This document shows positions 1 to 7,200 of a stretch of DNA of 38,414 nt, piece by piece. A program made the position numbers and the translations under genes. Under the pieces are notes generated by a model. That model was not told where the DNA came from, ran no database searches, and saw only the letters and a program-made list of their open reading frames with translations. How positions within the stretch are numbered: the stretch's first letter is position 1; every line of letters begins with the position of its first letter. This DNA comes from an uncultured Bacteroidales bacterium (GTDB lineage Bacteria > Bacteroidota > Bacteroidia > Bacteroidales > UBA1715): positions 1-38,414 of the forward strand of contig CALAUG010000017.1 in assembly GCA_937892155.1 (NCBI GenBank), given 5' to 3'.

Positions 1-404
1 TGTTGAGTGAAAGAACCGATGCAAGTGCGTTGAAAGGTTCTGCAACCGTGAACGGTGTTACGGGAATGATATTGTTGCCAGACAACTGGACAACACCGTC
101 AGGCATAACATTCACGAGCGGTATGAACGGTTTTAGCAACAATACCTATACCACAAGCGAATGGGCAAAAATGGAAGCGAATGGTGCTGTTTTTCTTCCT
201 GTTGCGGGCCGCCGTTACGGTTCGGAGGTTAACCGCGTGGGTTCCTACGGGTACTACTGGTATTCGTCTGTGGGCTACGACGACTACGACTACGGCTACT
301 ACTTCTACGCTCTCTACCTGTGCTTCCGCAGCGACGATGCCAACACGGGCAACGGCAACGGCCGCGGCACCGGTCTATCGGTGCGTCTTGTACGTGGTTT
401 GTAG
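1..404 (+). CDS. FISUMP-type (C-type-lectin-like) surface protein, C-terminal fragment
   Basis: This reading frame is open from the left edge and has no credible start, so only the last ~133 codons of a longer gene are present. The fragment has the layout of the Fibrobacter succinogenes major paralogous (FISUMP/DUF1566-like) domain: a VNGVTGMILLPDNW strand, a SEWAKMEANGAVFLP segment, a GRRYGS turn, a variable Tyr/Asp/Gly/Asn stretch and a conserved GLSVRLVRG ending. Family knowledge: such domains close secreted or lipid-anchored proteins of Bacteroidota and adopt a C-type-lectin-like fold able to present a variable surface. Seen here: codons 273-371 are almost all NNC (TAC, GAC, GGC, AAC, AGC, CGC, TTC), unlike the codon use of the fragment's own first half. 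That pattern fits a variable region rewritten from AAC codons. Ligand and anchoring cannot be judged because the N-terminus is missing. Confident about the domain, less so about diversification. Confidence 0.8.
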   Translation, partial: LSERTDASALKGSATVNGVTGMILLPDNWTTPSGITFTSGMNGFSNNTYTTSEWAKMEANGAVFLPVAGRRYGSEVNRVGSYGYYWYSSVGYDDYDYGYYFYALYLCFRSDDANTGNGNGRGTGLSVRLVRGL

Positions 405-406
405 AA

Positions 407-511
407 GAGGTAGGAGATAAGAGGTAAGAGATAAGAGATAAGAGATAAGAGATAAGAATTAAGAATTAAGAGTTAAGAATTAAGAATTAAGAGTTAAGAG
501 TTAAGAATTAA
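407..511. repeat. Array of 15 seven-base units (GARNTAR)
   Basis: Beginning three bases after the FISUMP stop codon are 15 uninterrupted 7-bp units: GAGGTAG, GAGATAA, GAGGTAA, four GAGATAA, then a mixture of GAATTAA and GAGTTAA ending with GAATTAA at 505-511. There are no spacers, so this is not a CRISPR. The strand given as + is entirely purine-plus-T, with almost no C. The array fills most of the gap between the FISUMP gene and the SIMPL gene; no promoter motif or hairpin was recognised inside it. A five-unit array of the same heptads lies at 19801-19835. Confidence 0.95.
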
Positions 512-573
512 AAAGCAAGTATCAGATGCCTTAGTAGTTCTTAACTGATAATAGTAAACAAATAAATTAAAAT

Positions 574-1281
574 ATGGATAAATCAAGAATTATTGGAGCA
601 TTATTGGTAATGTGTGGTCTTATCGGTCTTGGATCATTATTGAAGGCTGGTATTGATGATTATGCAAAGAAAGACAATTATGTAACGGTGAAAGGTCTTG
701 CCGAGCGTGAGGTAATGGCCGACAAAGTAGTTTGGCCTATATCGTTGAAAGATGCTGGTAACGATTTGATTGAATTGTACGATTCAATGTCGGCAAAGAC
801 GATGAAAGTAATGTCGTTTTTAAAGAAAAACGGCGTGGAGGAATCGGAAATAAGCGTGTCTGCAACAAGTGTTTATGACCGTCAGACGGAACGGTATGTA
901 GCTGACAATATCCAAACACGCTATCAGGCTTCAAAAGTCATTACGGTTACGTCGAATAAGGTTGATTTGGTGAGAAAATTGCTATCTTCGCAAGAAGAAT
1001 TATTACAACAAGGCGTTGCAATTGCTGCAGGCGAAGAATGGGAAGGAAATGCAACGCGATTTGAATTTACAGGTTTGAATGACTTAAAGCCGCAGATGAT
1101 AGAAGAAGCAACGCAAAATGCCCGCGCTGTTGCTGAAAAATTTGCAACGGATTCTAAATCTAAACTCGGAGAAATTAAGTTTGCAAACCAAGGACAATTT
1201 TCCATAAGCGATCGTGACAATAACACACCATACATTAAAAGCGTGAGAGTTGTTACGACAATAGACTATTATTTGAATTAA
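574..1281 (+). CDS. SIMPL domain-containing (DUF541) membrane-anchored protein
   Basis: A 235-residue protein with a short N-terminal hydrophobic helix (about residues 5-26), which probably anchors it in the inner membrane or serves as an uncleaved signal. The rest, from about residue 36, matches the SIMPL/DUF541 family: YVTVKGLAEREVMADKVVWP opens the domain, and an alternating beta/alpha pattern follows to the end (RVVTTIDYYLN). The family is periplasmic or envelope-associated; its biochemical role is not settled. The ATG is preceded by an A-rich leader without a strong Shine-Dalgarno sequence, usual in Bacteroidota. The next gene, a GltS-like symporter, starts 59 bp downstream on the same strand, so co-transcription is possible but not shown. 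Function is not predicted further. Confidence 0.85.
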   Translation: MDKSRIIGALLVMCGLIGLGSLLKAGIDDYAKKDNYVTVKGLAEREVMADKVVWPISLKDAGNDLIELYDSMSAKTMKVMSFLKKNGVEESEISVSATSVYDRQTERYVADNIQTRYQASKVITVTSNKVDLVRKLLSSQEELLQQGVAIAAGEEWEGNATRFEFTGLNDLKPQMIEEATQNARAVAEKFATDSKSKLGEIKFANQGQFSISDRDNNTPYIKSVRVVTTIDYYLN

Positions 1282-1340
1282 GAATTAAAATTGATAGAAG
1301 TTTCTGACTTCTGATAATCAAAAACCGAGAACTATAAACC

Positions 1341-2768
1341 ATGACCTCATTCGCAACTTTGTCGGCCTGGAGCTGGATGATACAATTCTTCATACTTGTT
1401 GTTGCTCTGCTTGTAGCAAATCTTATTCGTTGTAATGTACCTTTGTTGAAGCGGAGTTTATTGCCCTCGGCTCTGGTTGCTGGACTTATCATTTTGTGTC
1501 TTAAACCGTTTGGTTTCTTTGCAAATTTTGTTGACAAAGGAACTATGGAAATTATCACGTATCACGCACTTGGTTTGGGATTCGTCGCCATGGCATTGAA
1601 AAACAAGAAATTGAAAAGCCATACTACACCAATCAAAGTTGTGGAAACTGGTATGGTTACGGCTGGCTCGTATGCGGTTCAAGGTATAGTTGGATTGTTG
1701 GTTACGGTTCCTTTGTTTTTGTGGTGGAGCAATGGTGAAGTATTTTATGCGTCGGGATTGCTTTTGCCAATGGGATATGGACAAGGACCGGGGCAGGCGT
1801 TGAATTTTGGTGTTACGTACGGTAATTGGGCTGAATCGCAAGGTTTTGTTTTCCATGGTTCCGATTTTGGATTGAGTATTGCCGCTGCTGGTTTTATAGT
1901 GGGAAGTATTGTCGGAGTGGTGTTTATGAACGTGCTTCGTAGAAAAGGAAAACTGAAAATCAAAAGTGGTGATTTCAAGGAAGTATATACGTTGGAAGAT
2001 TATGAGTCGGAAAATGAAATTCCACATGCGGAATCAATTGATAAAATGTCGGTTCAGTTAAGCTTGGTTTTGTTGGTGTACGCCTTCGTGTTTTTACTTA
2101 TGTACGGCGTTGAACAACTCGATATGGGAATTTTTGGCGAAAAGACAGTAAAACCGTTGTTCTGGGGATTCAATTTCTTGTGGGGAACAATATTCGGCTC
2201 GTTGGCGAAATTAGTAATGAATAGATTGCACAAACACAATCTTATGCATCGTGAATACATCAACAACTACACGCTTGACCGTATAGCTGGTACTTGTTTT
2301 GATTTTATGATTGTGGCAGGAACTGCAGCTATTGATTTCAATAATCTTCGTGGTATGTGGCTTCCATTGATATTGATTTGCACCTTGGGGGCGGTTGTCA
2401 CGTTTCATTACGTATTGTGGTGTTCAAAACATTTGTATCCAGATTACACGTACGAAGGTTTTTTCTCTATGTTCGGAATGTTGACGGGTACTGCAAGCAA
2501 CGGTATGATTTTATTGCGCGAAATTGATCCGAAATTTGAAACACCAGCGGCAAATAATCTTGTTCTTCAGGCAATTCCAGCCATTGCATTTGGTTTTCCT
2601 GTACTGCTTGTTGTGGGTTTTGCTCCGCAAAGTCTATTTAATTGTATGATTTCGCTCGCTATTTTGTTTGGCGGTTTTTCTATATTCACACTGTTTGTGT
2701 TCCGAAAAAAGATTTTCAAAAAGAATAAAGGTTTAGAAACCAAGAGCCAGACAACTGAGAACTTATAA
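1341..2768 (+). CDS. Sodium/glutamate symporter-like transporter (GltS family)
   Basis: A 475-residue polytopic membrane protein with about 11-12 hydrophobic segments. Its order resembles the GltS (ESS) family: an N-terminal helix, a PSALVAGL segment, a re-entrant-like glycine-rich stretch MGYGQGPGQALNFG (about residues 148-161), a long cytoplasmic loop around residues 205-235, then a second membrane half with a GMLTGTASNGMILL segment near residue 380. GltS proteins carry glutamate inward with sodium at the inner membrane; E. coli GltS is about 400 residues, so this one is longer, mainly in the middle loop and the C-terminus. Substrate is inferred from family only. The last codons (SQTTENL) lie inside a 7-bp-periodic tract. 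A BamA-like barrel gene begins 19 bp downstream, suggesting one transcript. Confidence 0.75.
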   Translation: MTSFATLSAWSWMIQFFILVVALLVANLIRCNVPLLKRSLLPSALVAGLIILCLKPFGFFANFVDKGTMEIITYHALGLGFVAMALKNKKLKSHTTPIKVVETGMVTAGSYAVQGIVGLLVTVPLFLWWSNGEVFYASGLLLPMGYGQGPGQALNFGVTYGNWAESQGFVFHGSDFGLSIAAAGFIVGSIVGVVFMNVLRRKGKLKIKSGDFKEVYTLEDYESENEIPHAESIDKMSVQLSLVLLVYAFVFLLMYGVEQLDMGIFGEKTVKPLFWGFNFLWGTIFGSLAKLVMNRLHKHNLMHREYINNYTLDRIAGTCFDFMIVAGTAAIDFNNLRGMWLPLILICTLGAVVTFHYVLWCSKHLYPDYTYEGFFSMFGMLTGTASNGMILLREIDPKFETPAANNLVLQAIPAIAFGFPVLLVVGFAPQSLFNCMISLAILFGGFSIFTLFVFRKKIFKKNKGLETKSQTTENL

Positions 2769-2785
2769 CTGATAACAGAAAACTA
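2744..2785. repeat. Short 7-bp-periodic tract
   Basis: Units ACAACTG, AGAACTT, ATAACTG and ATAACAG follow each other at 2751-2778 with an exact 7-base period. They span the symporter stop codon and the gap to the barrel gene. The unit differs from the GARNTAA array, but the period is the same. Confidence 0.7.
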
Positions 2786-2787
2786 TT

Positions 2788-4125
2788 ATGAAAAAAATTA
2801 TTACTTCGCTATTAATGCTGGGAACATTGGCTGTTTTTGCTCATGCGCAAGATACCACCAATACTGAAAATATACGAAAAGGATGGACGTTTGGTGTTTT
2901 GCCAAGTTTTGCGTATGATGCCGATTTGGGCTTGCAATTAGGCGCGCTTACTAATGTTTACTGTTTTGGTGATGGTGCAATATATCCAGAATATTACCAT
3001 TCGTTTTATGCTGAAGCTGCTACAACATCAAAGCATTATGGCTTGTTCCGCTTGGCATACGATTCAAAATATTTGATTCCAAAACATCGTCTGAGCATAG
3101 ATTTGACGTATTTGCCTGATCAAATGTGCGATTTTTATGGATACAATGGCTACGAAACAGAGTATGTTGATGCGTATGCTGATGACGATAGCCCAGAATA
3201 CATAACTCGAGCTTTTTATAAGATGAAACGTGATATGTTTCGTTTTAGTGCCGATTTGCAAGGAACTATAAAGAAACCATGGTATTGGAATGCAGGAATA
3301 GGGTTGTTGTGGTATAATGTTGGTAGCGTTGACGTTGAGCGTCTCAACAAGTACACAAAAGACGACGATAAAAAATTGCCAGTTGCAACAACTTTGTACG
3401 ATGAATATGTGAAGAACGGTTATATATCTGAAGATGAAGCAAATGGCGGTGTTCATCCATATCTACATGGTGGTATTACGTTCGATACTCGCGATCGTCA
3501 ACAAAATCCACGTAAGGGTATTCATGCCGATTTGTTCTTGACGTATTATGCAGGATTAGGGGATATGTCAAGTTTTAATGATTTGAAATTGAATGCAACG
3601 TGGCGTCAATATATACCATTATTGCCACAACGTCTGACGTTTGCGTATCGTATTGGTACACAATTGAATTTGGCAGGCGAGAGTCCGTTCTATCTTAATA
3701 CATACATAAATCAGTTGTATATGCAACGTGTGATTTACGAAGGTTTAGGAGGAGCAAATTCCATTCGAGGAATTATGCGTAATAGAGTGTTGGCAGAAGG
3801 TGTTGCTTTTGCCAATATTGAATTTCGTGTACAAGTTGCTCATTTCCAAGTAGGTAAGGAAAATTTCTATATCGGCTTGAATCCGTTTATGGATGCGGGA
3901 ATGGTTGTTCAACCATACGATGAGTATAATTATGCCTACAATCTTTTTGACTTCTCAAAATCATCGGAAAATCGTATGCACGATCTTCATTTGTCGGCAG
4001 GTTGCGGTTTGAAGGTCGCTATGAACGAGAACTTTGTGTTGAGCGTTGACTGGGCTACCGCCCTCGACAAACAAGACAACGGCAAAGTAAGCAACTTGTA
4101 TATCAAGATGGGGTATATGTTCTAG
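2788..4125 (+). CDS. BamA/TamA-type outer-membrane beta-barrel protein
   Basis: A 445-residue protein with a clear signal peptide (MKKIITSLLMLGTLAVFAHA, cleaved before QD). The remainder is rich in alternating aromatic and polar residues typical of membrane beta-strands and ends in Phe (YIKMGYMF), a usual Omp85 C-terminal signal. The Omp85 features are HPYLHGGITFDTRDRQQNPRKG (a strand-turn with the DxRxxxxNPxxG pattern, about residues 226-246) and GGANSIRGI (about residues 319-327), which matches the L6-loop RG motif region. POTRA domains are absent, so it is a stand-alone barrel. It may be a surface-antigen or lipase-translocator type of protein; no cargo is evident. The last ~60 bp recur at 10565-10623. 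Confidence 0.8.
   Translation: MKKIITSLLMLGTLAVFAHAQDTTNTENIRKGWTFGVLPSFAYDADLGLQLGALTNVYCFGDGAIYPEYYHSFYAEAATTSKHYGLFRLAYDSKYLIPKHRLSIDLTYLPDQMCDFYGYNGYETEYVDAYADDDSPEYITRAFYKMKRDMFRFSADLQGTIKKPWYWNAGIGLLWYNVGSVDVERLNKYTKDDDKKLPVATTLYDEYVKNGYISEDEANGGVHPYLHGGITFDTRDRQQNPRKGIHADLFLTYYAGLGDMSSFNDLKLNATWRQYIPLLPQRLTFAYRIGTQLNLAGESPFYLNTYINQLYMQRVIYEGLGGANSIRGIMRNRVLAEGVAFANIEFRVQVAHFQVGKENFYIGLNPFMDAGMVVQPYDEYNYAYNLFDFSKSSENRMHDLHLSAGCGLKVAMNENFVLSVDWATALDKQDNGKVSNLYIKMGYMF
4066..4125 (+). repeat. Left copy of a ~60-bp direct repeat (3' end of the barrel gene)
   Basis: The final 60 bases of the barrel gene, including its stop codon, are matched by 59 bases at 10565-10623 in the same orientation, with two substitutions and one single-base deletion visible by eye. 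The two copies bracket the protease operon and the ATPase gene. Confidence 0.9.
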
Positions 4126-4156
4126 GAAAGGTGGAATTTTTTGTGATAATCATTTT

Positions 4157-4203
4157 ACTGTCATCCAAAAATATTATAAGTTTTTTGGAATAGTGTGGTT
4201 TTA
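4157..4203 (+). repeat. Decayed copy of the ATPase-gene upstream region
   Basis: From TTACTGTCATCCAAAAATAT to GTGTGGTTTTAT this stretch repeats the region upstream of the ATPase gene (9280-9360), but with one instead of two copies of the CCAAAAATATTATAAG element. The TATATTTG promoter box has been lost at the junction with the coding remnant that follows. Confidence 0.85.
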
Positions 4204-4280
4204 TGTCCTGAAATATTCTCCAAAGCATATCGAATGCCACTTTTTCTGTAATAACACCAAATAATTTGGAGAATTTTATT
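4204..4280 (+). pseudogene. Remnant of the 3' end of a DUF4143 ATPase gene
   Basis: These 77 bases align with 10439-10516, the last ~26 codons of the intact ATPase gene (CPEIFSKAYPSATFS...). Only a few substitutions are visible, and a one-base deletion near 4234 breaks the frame. It is directly preceded by the upstream region of the same gene (4157-4203), so the copy has lost its start and nearly all of its body in an internal deletion of about 1.1 kb. No start codon and no open frame remain. It lies between the barrel gene and the 3' end of the C10 protease gene. Confidence 0.85.
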
Positions 4281-4298
4281 CATATATAAATCTAAATA

Positions 4299-7200
4299 CT
4301 ATTCAAATCGCAATTCGCAGTCCATTGTTTCCTGAGCATTGTCAAGGTGTACGGGTGTGGTAGCCAATTTGCGGTCAGTATAAGTCCATTTGTCTTTAGA
4401 ATCTTCAATATTACTTATCACCGAGTAGTCTATTGATGAATATTGTTCGCCTGACATAGAGCAGGTTCCAGTCCCTGAAAAATGAAGTATATAGCATTGC
4501 CCCTTGTTGCTGTACCCGATAGTGAAGGTTCCTTGCAGATTGTGTTGTGCCGTGTAGTTTTTCAACATACAATCAGGAATTTCTGCGTTTGGATTGCCAG
4601 TTGTCAACGACCACAAGGCATCAAAGCAGTCGGCTTCGCTTAATGGATTGCTGTATTCGGTAGTGGCTTTAATGGTGAATGTTCCAGAACCAGTATGTGA
4701 CACTACGTCAATTGTCCCGCTGATAGTTACGCCTTCGGCTGTTATTGTGAAGGAACCGTCTTGGGCTGGCGTAATGTGGCGGCAGTTGGCAAGCGCCTCT
4801 TTGATTCCGTCCCAAAGACGTACCGAGTCTGCTGTTAGAAGATGTGCAGGCTTGTCGTCATTGTTGAGAGCGTATTCAGGGTTGAGTCCGAAGTTCCAAC
4901 CATCTTTTACAGGAATGTCAATGCCACCACCTGCAAGGTCGATTTCTGCAACAATTTTATTTCCACTGTAATCCATAGTGAAAGGATAACGAGCTAACTC
5001 TTCATCGTCAAGAGAAACCATAATTAGTTCAGGACTGAATCCTGCATCTGTGTAGGCAAATACACGATACTGAATGATTCCCTTGCCTAGAGAGTCGAGC
5101 GTGCATTGCCACAATTCAGGGTCAGTGAGTTCATCGCTTATGGCTGCAAACTTCATAGTTAGTCCTGCGTAATCTGATCTCTCCTTTGCGCCACTGTCGC
5201 TAATGCGAATGGTTACAACGGTATTCATCAGTTTGCAATAATCATCGAAACGCGTTCTGGCATCTTCATAGGCTTCGTTCTCCTTGTGCTTCTTGATGCT
5301 TTGGAAAACGCTGACCAAGGTGCCGTTGTAAAGATTTGCACGCAACTCGTTTGATAGTTCGCTTTTTATGCTTGAATTTAAACCTCCACTATAGGTAAAT
5401 CCCATGTTTGTCGCTTCGTCGGTACAAATAGTTTGCGCATCATCGTCGTACCAATATTCCCAGCAATAAGCGGTAACCATTGAGTCTATGACAGTCTTCA
5501 TATCATTTTCGTCAAGGTCTGTGCGAGAGAATATAGGGCAAAGTACGTTGTACCAATCCACAGCGGTACGGAATCCTCGACCTTCGCCAGGATTGACGGC
5601 ATTTCGACCAGCCTTGCTGTAATAGTAATTGAAAGCGGCTTTGTACAAATCCTTGCGTCCGCTCCAAGCCTCTTCTGCAAAACGATTGACTGCATAGTCG
5701 ATGAAAGCTACGGACGCCATTGATGCACTCATTACTTTTGACGACAATGCGTTGCTGAGAGCCGATGTCGCTTGTCCCAACATAATCTTCAATGTCCCAC
5801 CAGCAACCAATTCGTCATTGCCTTGATAGGCTGCGCGTGCAATCTGATAGGTGCTGAAGGCTGTCCCAAAATATCCAAGGTTCTCGCTGAACTTGTCGAG
5901 AAATTCGCTTTCAAAGCCAAAACCTTTCAATGCATTGAACGTGAAATCGTTGCCTAGTTGCAATGCGGTGTTTACATCGTTGACATAGAAGTCGGTCGCC
6001 TTGAGTAGAGGGTCAGAATCAGTTACAATTGACCGAAGATTTTTTGCAATATCGGTAAGCGGAAGGTCGTTTCCTGGCAGATAATTGGCAATAAGTCGCG
6101 CCTCGCGTGTGTAACGTTTGTCGATTGTGAATGCTCCGAAAGTTGACAAATGGTTTGTGCTAATGACTAATTCGTTTGTTGTAATGTCATATTTGGTATT
6201 TGTTGGTATCCATTCTTCTGTCGTGGGGTTGTACCATGCACCACTTGCTATTTCGTTTTCGTTCAGCGACATAGGTATCCGTATTTGAGCCGTTCCTGTC
6301 AATTCGTGCATTCCGTTGCCAAGGCAGATATCGAAAATCTTGCTTTGTACGGCACCTTCCATTTTTGTGGGCGAATAGATTGTGGAGCGAATGCTCACAG
6401 TGGTTTCCTTGTCTATTACAGTAGGGTCAAATGACACGGTGCAGTATAGGGCTTTGGCTGTCAGCGTTGAATCGTTTATAAGGAAAACTTCACTATCGTC
6501 ATAAATGATGTCTTTTTTCCAAGTTATGCTGTCAATTTTTGTCAGTGGCGATACCCACTTTTGCCCTCCATCGACATTTAGTACGTTGTCATTGTTGATT
6601 TTTATATTGCTTATTTCACATGTTCGGAAAGAATGTGTCGTTCCGTCACTACAATGAGCAATCATACTATAAATTTGCGATGTGGATTCCAAAGGCGTAT
6701 CTTCAAGTTCTGGATAAATATTGTCGAATAATCGCCAACCCGTTGCGTTTCTATATGTGTCTTGACAATCATGTGGCACGTAAAGTTTCGGGTTGTTGTT
6801 GAATATTTTGGGCATGAATGTTTCGTCGGAGATGATTGGTGGAATTTTCGAATAACAATAAACAGTTTTCAAGTTCTCGCATTTGGCGAATGCTTTCTCC
6901 ATCTCAATTATCGAGGCGTTGAGTTTCACGCTTTTGGCTTCGCGTGGAAAGGCATTTTCGTTAATGGCAATAACTGATGATGGCACGGTGTAGGCGTAAT
7001 CGTACATCTTTGTAGGAATTGCCATCACAAGCCGTGTCTTTTGTCGGTTGAGAATTATTGAACCAGATTCATCGGTGCAATACCAAGGATTTTTTTCGTC
7101 AATTTTGATGGTGTACATGATTGAACCCCAGAATGCATCGGGCGCGATTTTCTTTAATGTCGCTGGCAATTTGATGTCCACCAAAGTGTTGCCTCCCAAT

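Noticed and set aside
407..511. Possible CRISPR array
   Set aside because: Units are 7 bp and contiguous with no spacers, and no cas gene is present.
1458..2027. 189-codon minus-strand frame
   Set aside because: It lies fully antisense to the symporter gene, and its product is a mixture of basic and aromatic residues without a recognisable fold.
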